DNA from: Defluviicoccus sp. | Lineage (GTDB): Bacteria > Pseudomonadota > Alphaproteobacteria > MPNO01 | DNA length: 59,497 nucleotides | Direction of reading: 5' to 3' | NCBI GenBank assembly: GCA_028820505.1 | Contig: JAPPIT010000222.1 | Coordinates: forward strand, 1 to 59,497 | In this document: positions 32,555 to 41,750 of the stretch, piece by piece | Layout of the letters: each line of letters starts with the position of its first letter | How positions within the stretch are numbered: position 1 is the first letter of the stretch | The notes under the pieces: generated by a model | What the model was told of the DNA's origin: nothing | The model's database searches: none | Seen by the model: only the letters and a program-made list of their open reading frames with translations | Program-made: the position numbers and the translations under genes

Positions 32555-34339
32555 CTACCGCGCGTAGAGCGCTTCCAGCGTCTCCCGGTGCGCGGCGACG
32601 ATCAGGTGGCGCCGGATCTTGAGGGAGGGCGTGAGCAGCCCGTTCTCGATCGTGAACGGGTCGCCGTGCAGGGCGAACTTGCGCACCCGCTCGATTACCG
32701 AGAGATCGGCGTTCACGCGGGCCACCGCTTTCTCGATGGCCGCGGCGAAATCGGGATCCGCCGCGAGCCCGGCGAGATCCGGGCTCTTGCCCGCCTGCTC
32801 CGCCCATTCCCCGGCGAACTCTTCATCGGGGACGATCAGCGCCACCAGGTTGGGCTTGCGGTCCCCGTAGACCATTGCCTGGCCGATTTCCGGCTGCAGG
32901 GTGAGGAATCCCTCCACCCTCTGCGGCGAGACGTTGTCGCCCCCGGAATTGACGATGATGTCCTTCTTGCGGTCGGTGATCCGGATATAGCCGTCGCCGT
33001 CGATCGTCCCGATGTCTCCGGTATGCAGCCACCCGTCCCGGATCGCCTCCGCCGTCGCCTCCTCGTTGTTCCAGTAGCCCCGCATGACGAGCTCGCCGCG
33101 CACCAGGATCTCGCCGTCGTCGGCGATCTTCGCCTCCACGTCGACGAGGGGCGGTCCCACGGTGTCGAGCTTGATCCGGTTCGGCGGGTTGCAGCTCACG
33201 ATCGGCGCCGACTCGGTCTGGCCGTAACCCTGCAGGAGCCGCAGCCCGAGCGCGCTGAAGAACAGCCCGATGTCGCGGTTGAGCGGCGCGCCGCCCGAGA
33301 CCAGCCCCTTCAGCCGGCCGCCGAAGCGCGCCCGAACCTTGGCCCGGACGAGCCTGTCGACGACCTTGTCCAGCATCCGTTCGCCGACGGTGAGCGAGCC
33401 GGGTTCCTCGATCTTTCGGGTGCCCAGGGCGACCGCCTTGCCGAACAGCCATGCCCGCGGCCCGCCCGCCTGCTCGATGCCGCGTACGATCCGGCCGTGC
33501 ATGGTCTCGTAGAGCCGGGGCACGGCGGTCATGATCGTGGGCCGCGCCTCGAGCATGTTGCCCGCCAGCTTCTCGATCCCTTCGGCGTAGTAGATCTGGG
33601 CGCCGATCGAGATCGGGAACATCAGCCCCGCCGTGTGCTCGTAGGAATGGGACAGCGGCAGGAAGGAGAGGAACACCTCGTCGTCCACGCCGAGGTCGAG
33701 CAGCAGGTGGTAGGCGCCCTTGCAGTTGCTGAGGATCGCGCCATGGCTCTGCATCACACCCTTGGGCGCGCCGCCGGTCCCGGAGGTGTAGATCAGGCAT
33801 GCCGTGTCGTCGCGCGCGAGGCCGGCGGCGGAAGCGGCCACGTCGTCGGGCGGGCCGTCGTGGCGGCGCAGCGTTTCCCGCCAGTCGGCGCACTCGTAAC
33901 CGTCGGTTTCGGCGGGCGGCTCCATCGTCAACACCCGGTCGAGGCCCGGCACTTCCCGCGCGGCCCGCAGGACGCGGTCGGCGAGCGCGGCGGTGGACAC
34001 GATCGCCGCCCTGGCGCCGCTGTCCGCCATCACGTGGACGTGGTCGCTGACGCTGTTGGTCACGTATGCCGGCACGGCGATCGCACCGGCGGACATGATC
34101 GCCATGTCGGCGATCCCCCACTCCGGGCGGTTCTCCGAGACCAGCATGACGCGGTCGCCGGGCGCGATTCCGATCCCGGTCAGGTGGCGCGAGATCGCCG
34201 CCGCCTGCCGCGCCGCCTCCGTGCCCGACAGGGAATGCCAGGCGTCGTCGCGCTTCGCCCACATCAGCGGCCGCTCGCCCACCTCCCGCGCCATATCGAA
34301 GAACATGGTCGGAAGGTTGGGCCACGAATCGTAGCGCAT
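32555..34339 (-). CDS. Long-chain acyl-CoA synthetase
   Basis: This 594-residue AMP-forming ligase resembles the FadD15/long-chain fatty acid-CoA ligase branch. P-loop YTSGTGGAPKGVM, motif GYGQTES, WLHTGDIG and DRKKDIIVNSGGDNVSPQ are present; the last is the acyl-binding/adenylation hinge. It activates a fatty acid or other carboxylic acid to its CoA thioester. ATG 34339 has GGGGAT 7 bases upstream; ATG 34369, 10 residues longer, is possible. It is divergent from pepF. Confidence 0.88.
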   Translation of the reverse strand: MRYDSWPNLPTMFFDMAREVGERPLMWAKRDDAWHSLSGTEAARQAAAISRHLTGIGIAPGDRVMLVSENRPEWGIADMAIMSAGAIAVPAYVTNSVSDHVHVMADSGARAAIVSTAALADRVLRAAREVPGLDRVLTMEPPAETDGYECADWRETLRRHDGPPDDVAASAAGLARDDTACLIYTSGTGGAPKGVMQSHGAILSNCKGAYHLLLDLGVDDEVFLSFLPLSHSYEHTAGLMFPISIGAQIYYAEGIEKLAGNMLEARPTIMTAVPRLYETMHGRIVRGIEQAGGPRAWLFGKAVALGTRKIEEPGSLTVGERMLDKVVDRLVRAKVRARFGGRLKGLVSGGAPLNRDIGLFFSALGLRLLQGYGQTESAPIVSCNPPNRIKLDTVGPPLVDVEAKIADDGEILVRGELVMRGYWNNEEATAEAIRDGWLHTGDIGTIDGDGYIRITDRKKDIIVNSGGDNVSPQRVEGFLTLQPEIGQAMVYGDRKPNLVALIVPDEEFAGEWAEQAGKSPDLAGLAADPDFAAAIEKAVARVNADLSVIERVRKFALHGDPFTIENGLLTPSLKIRRHLIVAAHRETLEALYAR

Positions 34340-34517
34340 GGCGCGATCCCCGGTCGAAGACGGCAGCATGAGAGAACTCTACCGGCCCGGCGGGGGCGGC
34401 GCGACCGATAACGGACCGATCTCGTCGGGGCGCGATGAAACGTGCCGCGGCGACCGCGCTTCAGGTGGAGTCGTTCTCGCGCGGACGCTATATCCCTGAC
34501 GGATGCCGGAGACCCTT

Positions 34518-36305
34518 ATGACCGATCGGCCGAACACCCAGCCCGTCTACGCCCTGCCCGAGTGGAACCTTGCCGACCTCTACCCGGCGCCCGACAGCCC
34601 GGCGCTCGCGGCTGATCTCGACAGGGCGGAGCGCGACGCCCGGGCGTTCCGGCGGCGCTGGAGAGGGAAGCTCGCGGCGGCAGAAGGCAAGGCGTTCGGA
34701 GGCGCCGTCGGGGCCTACGAGGCGATCTCGGAGCTGGCCGCCCGCGCGGAGAGCTACGCGCAGCTCCTGCATGCGGCCGATCTCAGCGATGCCGGGATCG
34801 GCAAGTTCCGTCAGACGGTCCGGGAACGCGTGACCGCGATCACCGGCGAGCTCCTGTTCTTCACGCTCGAGATCAACCGGATGGAAGACGACGAGATCGA
34901 GAACAAGCTCGCCGACCCGGAAGCCGCCCGTTACCGGCCGTGGCTGCGCGATGTCCGGCTGTCCCGTCCCCACCGGCTGAACGAGGAGACCGAACGTCTG
35001 TTTCATGTGAAGCGTCTCACCGGCCGGGCGGCGTGGACGCGGCTGTTCGACGAAACCATGGCCGCGCTCAGGTTCCCGGTCGGCGGCGAGGACCTGACCA
35101 GCCAGCAGGCGCTTCACCTGCTTTCCGATCCCGACGCCGCCATCCGGAGGGAGGCGGCCGAGTCGGTCGGCCGTATCCTCGGGAACAACGTGCGGCTGTT
35201 CGCCCTGATCGCCAACACGCTCGCCAAGGACAAGGAGATCGAGGACGGCTGGCGCGGATACGACACCCCCCAGGCCGCCCGCCATCTGTCCAACCGGGTC
35301 GAAGCGCCGGTGGTCGATGCGCTGACCCGGGCGGTCACGGAGGCCTGTCCCCGCCTGTCCCACCGCTACTATGCGCTCAAGGCGCGCTGGTTCGGCGTCG
35401 ATGCGCTGGAATACTGGGACCGCAACGCGCCGCTCCCGGGAGATGAGGACGCCGACATTCCCTGGAGCGAGGCGGCGGAAATCGTGCTCGACGCCTATGG
35501 CGCGTTCTCGCCCAGGATGCGCGGGATCGGCGCCCGGTTCTTCGACGGGCGCTGGATCGACGCGGCGCCGCGCGCCGGAAAGTCGCCGGGCGCGTTCTCC
35601 CATTCCACCGTGCCATCGGCGCATCCCTATATTCTGCTCAACTACCAGGGCCGCACGCGCGACGTGATGACCCTGGCGCACGAGCTCGGACACGGCGTCC
35701 ATCAGGTGCTGGCCGGCGCGCAGGGCCGGCTGATGGCGGAAACGCCGCTGACGCTGGCGGAGACCGCCTCCGTGTTCGGCGAGATGCTGACGTTTTGCGC
35801 GCTGCTCGCGCGCGACGGGGATGGGGCGCGGCGGAAGCGGCTCCTCGCCGCCAAGGTCGAGGACATGCTGAACACCGTGGTCCGCCAGATCGCATTCTAC
35901 CGGTTCGAAAGCATCGTCCATGAAGAGCGCCGCGAGGGCGAGCTGACCGCCGAGCGCCTGTGCGATATCTGGCTCGATGTCCAGCGCCGGAGCCTCGGCC
36001 CCGCGATCCGGCTCGGCGACAACTACCGGTACTACTGGACCTATATTCCCCATTTCGTCCATTCGCCGTTCTATGTCTATGCCTACGCTTTCGGGGACTG
36101 CCTGGTGAACTCGCTCTATGCGGTGCATGAGGCGGGAGCGCCCGACTTCCCGGCGAAGTATCTCGCCATGCTGGAGGCGGGCGGAACGCTGCATCACCGG
36201 GAACTGCTGGCGCCGTTCGGGCTCGACGCGTCCGAGCCCGCCTTCTGGGCGAAGGGCCTGTCGCTGATCGAGACGATGATCGACGAGCTGGAGGACGCCG
36301 CATGA
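34518..36305 (+). CDS. pepF: M3-family oligoendopeptidase (PepF type)
   Basis: This cytoplasmic zinc metallopeptidase of 595 residues has the HEXXH motif at H388-E389-H392 (TLAHELGHGVHQ) and the downstream glutamate region (ETASVFGE). The family degrades short peptides of roughly 5-20 residues. ATG 34518 is chosen because GGAG lies 7 bases upstream; ATG 34503 is another in-frame option. Its stop overlaps the AarF-like gene start (ATGA). Confidence 0.9.
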   Translation: MTDRPNTQPVYALPEWNLADLYPAPDSPALAADLDRAERDARAFRRRWRGKLAAAEGKAFGGAVGAYEAISELAARAESYAQLLHAADLSDAGIGKFRQTVRERVTAITGELLFFTLEINRMEDDEIENKLADPEAARYRPWLRDVRLSRPHRLNEETERLFHVKRLTGRAAWTRLFDETMAALRFPVGGEDLTSQQALHLLSDPDAAIRREAAESVGRILGNNVRLFALIANTLAKDKEIEDGWRGYDTPQAARHLSNRVEAPVVDALTRAVTEACPRLSHRYYALKARWFGVDALEYWDRNAPLPGDEDADIPWSEAAEIVLDAYGAFSPRMRGIGARFFDGRWIDAAPRAGKSPGAFSHSTVPSAHPYILLNYQGRTRDVMTLAHELGHGVHQVLAGAQGRLMAETPLTLAETASVFGEMLTFCALLARDGDGARRKRLLAAKVEDMLNTVVRQIAFYRFESIVHEERREGELTAERLCDIWLDVQRRSLGPAIRLGDNYRYYWTYIPHFVHSPFYVYAYAFGDCLVNSLYAVHEAGAPDFPAKYLAMLEAGGTLHHRELLAPFGLDASEPAFWAKGLSLIETMIDELEDAA

Positions 36306-37681
36306 GGCGCCCGCCGCCCCGCCCCGGCGCCGCCGCGCGCCGCGGCGAGGAAAACCGGCTGACCGGGCGGGTCCGGCGCTATACCCGCGCCGGCACCGCG
36401 GTCGGCGGCATCGCGGCACGTTTCGCGGGCGAGCGCTATCTCGGCGTCAGGATGGACCGGGAACGGAACGCCGAGGACCTCAAGCGTGCGCTCGGCGGTC
36501 TCAAGGGCCCGCTGATGAAGGTCGCGCAGCTGATGTCGACCGTCCCCGACGTCCTGCCGCCCGAATACGTCGCCGAGCTCGGCGAGTTGCAGGCGAACGC
36601 GCCGCCGATGGGATGGCTTTTCGTTCGCCGGCGGATGACGGCCGAACTCGGCGCCGGATGGGAAGAACGGTTCGCCAGCTTCGAACGCAAGGCCGCCGCG
36701 GCCGCCTCGCTCGGCCAGGTGCACCGCGCGGTCGGTCTCGACGGGCGCGCGCTCGCCTGCAAGCTCCAATACCCGGACATGGCGTCTGCGGTCGAAGCCG
36801 ATCTGCGTCAGCTCCGCGTCGTGTTCGCCGTCTACCACCGCTACGACAAGGCGGTCGATCCGCGCGAGGTGCAGGCGGAGATCGCCGCCCGGCTCCGCGA
36901 AGAGGTCGATTACGAGCGCGAGCTGCGCCACATGCGGCTCTACCGGCTGATGCACGCGGTCGAAGACGGCGTGCATGTGCCCGAACCCGTCACCGGCCTT
37001 TCGACCGGACGGCTGCTGACCATGACATGGCTCGACGGGCGCAGGCTGCTGGAGGTCGCCGAGGAGGACATCGAGACCCGGAATGCCGTCGCCTACAACA
37101 TGTTTCGCGCCTGGTACGTCCCGTTCTACTATTACGGGGTGATCCACGGCGATCCGCATCTCGGCAACTACACGGTGCGGGCGGACCGGTCGGTGAACCT
37201 GCTCGATTTCGGCTGCATCCGGGTGTTCCCGCCGGCTTTCGTCAAGGGCGTGACCGACCTCTACCACGCGATGGCCCGGGACGACCGCGCCCTCGCGGTG
37301 CATGCCTATGAGAGCTGGGGGTTCGCCGATCTCTCGAACGAGATGATCGACACGCTCAATATCTGGGCGTCGTTCCTCTACGCCCCATTGTTGGAAGACA
37401 AGCCCCGTCCGATCGAGGGTTCCAACAGTCGCGTCTACGGCGCCCAGGTCGCCGGGAAGGTACATCGCGAGCTGCGCCGGCTGGGCGGGGTGCGCCCGCC
37501 CCGCGAGTTCGTGCTGATGGACCGCGCGGCGATCGGGCTCGGCTCGGTCTTCATGCACCTGAGGGCCGAGGTCAACTGGCACCGGCTGTTCCACGACCTG
37601 ATCGCGGATTTCGACGCAGATACGCTCGCCGCACGTCAGTCCGAAGCGATGAAGGCGGCGGGCGTGCCGCCCCCCGCCTAG
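36302..37681 (+). CDS. ABC1/AarF-family atypical kinase
   Basis: This 459-residue protein belongs to the UbiB/ABC1 kinase-like family, linked to ubiquinone biosynthesis and lipid metabolism. The ASLGQVHRA loop, the CKLQYP lysine and the HGDPHLGN plus LLDFGCIR catalytic and metal-binding segments are present. The N-terminal KxGQ motif is KVAQ here (LKGPLMKVAQLMST), so the usual Gly is Ala. It lacks the C-terminal membrane helices of UbiB. It starts within the pepF stop and ends on a CTAG shared with bioA. Confidence 0.85.
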   Translation: MRRPPPRPGAAARRGEENRLTGRVRRYTRAGTAVGGIAARFAGERYLGVRMDRERNAEDLKRALGGLKGPLMKVAQLMSTVPDVLPPEYVAELGELQANAPPMGWLFVRRRMTAELGAGWEERFASFERKAAAAASLGQVHRAVGLDGRALACKLQYPDMASAVEADLRQLRVVFAVYHRYDKAVDPREVQAEIAARLREEVDYERELRHMRLYRLMHAVEDGVHVPEPVTGLSTGRLLTMTWLDGRRLLEVAEEDIETRNAVAYNMFRAWYVPFYYYGVIHGDPHLGNYTVRADRSVNLLDFGCIRVFPPAFVKGVTDLYHAMARDDRALAVHAYESWGFADLSNEMIDTLNIWASFLYAPLLEDKPRPIEGSNSRVYGAQVAGKVHRELRRLGGVRPPREFVLMDRAAIGLGSVFMHLRAEVNWHRLFHDLIADFDADTLAARQSEAMKAAGVPPPA

Positions 37682-38925
37682 GGAAGCTCGCCCACGACCC
37701 GGCGGATCGCGCCGGCCAGCGCGTCGAGCTCGTCCGGCGCGACGACCAGGGGCGGCATCAGGTAAACGACATCGCCCAGCGGGCGGATCCACACGCCTTC
37801 CTCGACGAAGCGCATCCGCATGCCCGCGAGATCGTCGATCCGGTCCAGCTCGACGACGCCCACCGCGCCCAGCACCCGGACATCCACGACCCGCTTCATT
37901 GCCCGGCAGGGCTCCAGAGCCTCGCGCAGGTGGGCCTCGATGCGCCGCGCCTGCTCCAGCCGCGGCTCGCGCTCGAACAGGTCGAGCGACGCGTTGGCCG
38001 CGGCGCAGCCGAGCGGGTTCGCCATGAAGGTGGGGCCGTGCATCAGGGCCCGCTCCGGATCCTCGCTGTCGAAAGCGGCGAACACCCGCTCGTTGGCGAG
38101 CGTGGCCGCGAGGCCGATCGTGCCGCCGGTGAGCGCCTTGGAGAGGCAGACGATGTCGGGCGAAATCTCAGCCTGCTCGAAGGCGAACATCGTCCCGGTT
38201 CGTCCGAAGCCGGTCGCAACCTCGTCGAGGATGAGGAGCCGGTCGTGGCGGCGGCAGGCTTTGGCGATCGCGGCGAGGGCTTCCGGCGGATGAAAGCGCA
38301 TGCCGCCCGCCGCCTGGACCAGCGGCTCGACGATCACCGCGGCGATCTCGCCGGCATGGCGCGCGATGGCGCTCTCGAATTCCCGGGCCGCCGCGCCGCC
38401 GACCGGCAGGTCGAGCACGATCTGCGACGGCACGTAGTTCCCGAGCAGCCGGTGCATGCCGTCCTCGGGATCGCAGACCGACATCGCCCCCAGCGTGTCG
38501 CCGTGATACGCGCCCCGGAAACAGACGAAGCGGTCGCGCCCCTCGATACCCAGGTTGCGCCAGTACTGGATCGCCATCTTGAGGGCGATTTCCACCGAAA
38601 CCGACCCGGAATCGCAGAAGAACACGCGGTTGAGGCCCGAACCCAGCAATCCGGCCAGCCGCCGCGCGAGCCGCATCGCGGGCTCGTGCACCATACCGCC
38701 GAACATGACGTGCGGCATGGCGCGCAGCTGCGCTTCGACCGCCCCGGCGATATGCGGGTGGTTGTAGCCGTGGCACGCCGTCCACCACGACGCGATGCCG
38801 TCGACCAGCTCGCGCCCGTCGGCGAGCCGGATGCGCGCGCCCCGGGTGCCCAACGCCTCCATGGGCGGCGGCATGCCCTTCATCGGCGTGTAGGGGAACC
38901 AGAGGTTCCCGGCCGTCTCAGCCAC
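37678..38925 (-). CDS. bioA: Adenosylmethionine-8-amino-7-oxononanoate transaminase
   Basis: BioA makes 7,8-diaminopelargonate from KAPA with S-adenosylmethionine, the penultimate-but-one step of biotin synthesis. The 415-residue fold-type I PLP enzyme shows [26 protein letters not shown]234-E235 ([12 protein letters not shown]) and the PLP lysine K263 (LSKALTGG). The start is GTG 38925, overlapping the bioB end by 8 bases. Confidence 0.96.
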   Translation of the reverse strand: MAETAGNLWFPYTPMKGMPPPMEALGTRGARIRLADGRELVDGIASWWTACHGYNHPHIAGAVEAQLRAMPHVMFGGMVHEPAMRLARRLAGLLGSGLNRVFFCDSGSVSVEIALKMAIQYWRNLGIEGRDRFVCFRGAYHGDTLGAMSVCDPEDGMHRLLGNYVPSQIVLDLPVGGAAAREFESAIARHAGEIAAVIVEPLVQAAGGMRFHPPEALAAIAKACRRHDRLLILDEVATGFGRTGTMFAFEQAEISPDIVCLSKALTGGTIGLAATLANERVFAAFDSEDPERALMHGPTFMANPLGCAAANASLDLFEREPRLEQARRIEAHLREALEPCRAMKRVVDVRVLGAVGVVELDRIDDLAGMRMRFVEEGVWIRPLGDVVYLMPPLVVAPDELDALAGAIRRVVGELP

Positions 38926-39883
38926 CGGCGCGGCCGTCCGCTTCCATCGGCTCGATCCCCAGCCGGAGGAACAGCCCCTCGTCCTCGGGGACAGCCGGGT
39001 TGGGAGTCGTCAGGAGACGCTCGCCCTGGAAGATCGAATTCGCGCCGGCGAGGAAGCAAAGCGCCTGCGTGGCGTCGTCCATCTCCAGGCGTCCGGCCGA
39101 GAGCCGCACCATCGAGCGCGGCATCATGATCCTCGCGACCGCGACCGTGCGGACGAATTCGAGCGGGTCCAACTCCGGCGCATTCGCCAGCGGGGTCCCC
39201 CCGACGGCGACGAGCCGGTTGATCGGAACGCTTTCCGGCGGTTCGGGCAGCGTCGCCAGGGCGACCAGCATGTCGGCGCGGTCCTGCCGCGTTTCGCCCA
39301 TCCCGAGGATGCCGCCGCAACAGACGGCGATGCCGGCCTCGCGCACCCTGGCGAGGGTGTGGAGCCGATCCGCATAGCGCCGCGTGGTGATTATCTCGCC
39401 GTAATACGCTTCCGAGGTGTCGATGTTGTGGTTGTAGAAGTCGAGCCCTGCGGCGCGCAAGCGTTCGGCCTGTCCCGCTTTCAGGAGGCCCAGCGTCGCG
39501 CAGGTCTCGAGGCCGATTTCCTTGACGCCCGCGATCATCGCCTCGACCGCGCCGAGATCGCGGTCGTTGGGACCGCGCCAGGCCGCCCCCATGCAGAACC
39601 GGGTCGCGCCCGCCGCCTTGGCTTCCCGGGCGGCGTCGAGGACCTCCTCGAGAGGCATCAGCCGCTCGTTCTCGATACCCGTGTCGAAATGGGCGCTCTG
39701 CGGACAATAGGCGCAATTCTCGGGGCAGCCGCCGGTCTTGATGCTGAGCAGCGTCGAGACCTGGACCCGGTTCGGATCGAAATGGCGGCGGTGGACCGCC
39801 TGCGCCTGGAAGATCAGGTCGCTGAAGGGGAGCGAGAACAGCGCAAGCGCCTTGTCCCGCGTCCACGCCACGGTCTCGGACAT
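38918..39883 (-). CDS. bioB: Biotin synthase
   Basis: BioB is a radical-SAM enzyme that inserts sulfur into dethiobiotin. In the 321-residue protein the [4Fe-4S] cluster cysteines are C53, C57 and C60 ([16 protein letters not shown]); NxxxSSEA-type and RIM segments for the [2Fe-2S] site are visible ([24 protein letters not shown]). It precedes bioA. No bioF or bioD is in the window. No Shine-Dalgarno precedes the ATG. Confidence 0.96.
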   Translation of the reverse strand: MSETVAWTRDKALALFSLPFSDLIFQAQAVHRRHFDPNRVQVSTLLSIKTGGCPENCAYCPQSAHFDTGIENERLMPLEEVLDAAREAKAAGATRFCMGAAWRGPNDRDLGAVEAMIAGVKEIGLETCATLGLLKAGQAERLRAAGLDFYNHNIDTSEAYYGEIITTRRYADRLHTLARVREAGIAVCCGGILGMGETRQDRADMLVALATLPEPPESVPINRLVAVGGTPLANAPELDPLEFVRTVAVARIMMPRSMVRLSAGRLEMDDATQALCFLAGANSIFQGERLLTTPNPAVPEDEGLFLRLGIEPMEADGRAGG

Positions 39884-39919
39884 GGCGCGGACTATAGTGC
39901 CGCGCCGGAATTGCCGCCA
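39884..39919 (-). promoter_or_regulatory. Possible leaderless promoter of bioB
   Basis: On the minus strand TATAGT (39896-39891) lies 7 bases before the bioB ATG, so transcription would start at or next to the A of the ATG. The -35 at 17 bases (TGGCGG) is poor. The rpsU terminator lies only 43 bases upstream of the ATG, so a bioBA promoter must be in this short gap unless there is read-through. Confidence 0.4.
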
Positions 39920-39926
39920 GCATGGA

Positions 39927-39949
39927 AAAGGCCGCGCAAGGCGGCCTTT
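39927..39949 (-). terminator. Intrinsic terminator after rpsU
   Basis: A 9-base stem (39927-39935 with 39941-39949, loop 39936-39940) ends with TTTT on the minus strand. It is 25 bases downstream of the rpsU stop and is the clearest intrinsic terminator in the window. On the plus strand it would end TTTCTT, so it may work in both directions. Confidence 0.8.
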
Positions 39950-39974
39950 CTTCAGCCCGACAGGCGCTGCGGGG

Positions 39975-40178
39975 CTAGTAGCCCTCGCGCTCCAGGCGTT
40001 TTCTCTCCAGCTTGCGTGCGCGACGGATCGCTTCGGCCTTTTCCCGCGCGCGTCTTTCCGACGGCTTCTCGTATGAGCGCCGCATCTTCATCTCGCGGAA
40101 GATGCCTTCGCGCTGCATCTTCTTCTTGAGCGCCCTCAGCGCCTGATCGACATCGTTGTCGCGTACCAGAACTTCCAC
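39975..40178 (-). CDS. rpsU: 30S ribosomal protein S21
   Basis: The 67-residue bS21 begins with [23 protein letters not shown] and ends in a long basic helix ([14 protein letters not shown]). It contacts 16S rRNA near the anti-Shine-Dalgarno. The start is GTG 40178 (MEVLVRD), the only position matching the family. Confidence 0.95.
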   Translation of the reverse strand: MEVLVRDNDVDQALRALKKKMQREGIFREMKMRRSYEKPSERRAREKAEAIRRARKLERKRLEREGY

Positions 40179-40261
40179 GGTTTCACCGTCTGACCGTTGC
40201 CTTCGTTCGGCACATTATAGCATGGGCACGCCCGGGAAAGGAACGCCCGTGCCGCACGCAC

Positions 40262-40657
40262 CTAAGGAGAAAAATACTGAGCGAGCCCGACCGCCGCGTC
40301 GGACGGGTCGGTGATGATGGCGAAGCGGCCGATTTCGGGCACGTCCATGGGTTCCATGAGGATCTTGCCGCCGAGCTCCGTACATTTGGCGCAGGCCGCG
40401 TCGACATCCTCCACCGTGAGATAGGCCATCCAGTGGGACGGCACGCCCTCGAGCCCCAAAGACTGCATCGACATCATACCGCCGACCGGACGATCGCCCT
40501 GCTTGAAGAAGGTGTACAGGCCGGCCTCCGCCGTCTCGTTCGTGTCGGTGGTCCAGCCCATCAATTCGGTAAAGAACGTCTCGCAGGCCTCGGTGTCGGT
40601 GGTCACCAGCTCGTTCCAGCCGAACGTGCCGGGGGTCATCGGAGGGGTTTCGGACAT
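40262..40657 (-). CDS. VOC family protein (glyoxalase-like)
   Basis: The protein (131 residues) has the vicinal oxygen chelate fold: FGWNELVTTDTEACETFFTELMGW at the start and FAIITDPSDAAVGLAQYF at the end, with two beta-alpha-beta-beta-beta units. Such proteins bind a divalent metal and act as glyoxalase, dioxygenase, isomerase or resistance protein; the substrate is not inferable. It is divergent from ribF. Confidence 0.8.
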   Translation of the reverse strand: MSETPPMTPGTFGWNELVTTDTEACETFFTELMGWTTDTNETAEAGLYTFFKQGDRPVGGMMSMQSLGLEGVPSHWMAYLTVEDVDAACAKCTELGGKILMEPMDVPEIGRFAIITDPSDAAVGLAQYFSP

Positions 40658-40743
40658 CGCGCGCTCCTGTCGTTTGCTCGGGCGCCGGATCATAGCGATT
40701 TTGCCCGCCGGTTCGAGAAATCGCCCGATACCGGACGAGCGGT

Positions 40744-40772
40744 TTGACACCCGAATCGCCCGCCGATAGGTA
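40744..40772 (+). promoter_or_regulatory. Probable promoter of ribF-ileS-lspA
   Basis: An exact TTGACA (40744-40749) is followed after 17 bases by TAGGTA (40767-40772), upstream of the ribF ATG at 40782. The -10 is weak in the usual sense. The leader would be very short. Confidence 0.4.
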
Positions 40773-40781
40773 AGCGCCGCT

Positions 40782-41750
40782 ATGCGCATCGTCCGCCATC
40801 CGTCCGCCATCCCCGACGACGCCCGCGGCGCCGCGGTAACCATCGGGAACTTCGACGGCGTCCATCGCGGCCACGAAGCCGTGATCGGCGCCGCCGCCGA
40901 GGCCGCCCGCGGTCTCGGCGCGCCTCTGGCCGTGGTGACCTTCGAGCCGCATCCCCGGCGCTTCTTCCGGCCGGAAGAGCCGCCGTTCCAGTTGACGCCG
41001 CTGCGCTCGAAGGCGCGCCGCTTCGAGTCCCTCGGCGTCGATACCCTGCTGGCTCTGCGGTTCGACGCCGCGATGGCGCGCGTCGCGCCCGAAACGTTCA
41101 TCGACCAGGTTCTGACGCAGGGTCTCGCGGCGCGCCAACTCACGATCGGCTACGACTTCGTCTTCGGCCACAACCGGCAAGGCAACGTGGAGACGCTGGC
41201 GCGCTGGGCGAACGGCGCGGGGGTCGGGTTCGAGGTGGTTGAGCCGGTCGCCGGCTGGGGCGAGACGGTGTACTCGTCCACGAATATCCGCGCATGCCTG
41301 CGCGACGGCAAGCCGGGCGCGGCGGCGGCGCAGCTCGGCCGCTGTTGGGAAATCGAGGGCCGGGTGCGCGAGGGGGACAAGCGCGGGAGGCTGCTCGGCT
41401 TCCCGACAGCCAACCTCGCGCTGGCCGAGACGGTCCGTCCCGCGCTCGGGGTCTACGCCGTATGGGCGGGGGTGGAACAGGACGGCGGCACGGTCTGGCA
41501 CCCCGGCTGCGCCAATCTCGGCATCCGCCCGACCGTCGGCGGCACGGTGGTGGGGCTCGAAACCCATATTTTCGATTTCGACCGGGACATCTACGGGCGC
41601 TTGCTGCGGGTGGCGCTGGTCGAGTATATCCGGCCCGAGCGCAAGTTCGACGGGCTGGACCGGCTTCGAGACCAGATCGGCAGGGACAGCCACGCCGCGC
41701 GCGAGCTTCTCGCTTCCATCGAATCCGGCGACCCCAGGGCCCCGCAATGA
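40782..41750 (+). CDS. ribF: Bifunctional riboflavin kinase/FMN adenylyltransferase
   Basis: RibF phosphorylates riboflavin to FMN and adenylates FMN to FAD. The 322-residue protein has the N-terminal nucleotidyltransferase domain (GNFDGVHRGHEAVIG, GYDFVFGHNRQGN, STNIRACL) and the C-terminal flavokinase domain (GFPTANL, HPGCANLGIRPTVGG, YIRPERKFDGLDRL). Its stop overlaps the ileS start. Confidence 0.96.
   Translation: MRIVRHPSAIPDDARGAAVTIGNFDGVHRGHEAVIGAAAEAARGLGAPLAVVTFEPHPRRFFRPEEPPFQLTPLRSKARRFESLGVDTLLALRFDAAMARVAPETFIDQVLTQGLAARQLTIGYDFVFGHNRQGNVETLARWANGAGVGFEVVEPVAGWGETVYSSTNIRACLRDGKPGAAAAQLGRCWEIEGRVREGDKRGRLLGFPTANLALAETVRPALGVYAVWAGVEQDGGTVWHPGCANLGIRPTVGGTVVGLETHIFDFDRDIYGRLLRVALVEYIRPERKFDGLDRLRDQIGRDSHAARELLASIESGDPRAPQ

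Noticed and set aside
39884-39900. BioR operator at bioB
   Set aside because: The palindrome around TATAG does not match the TTATCTATAA-type BioR consensus; it is better explained by the -10 box.
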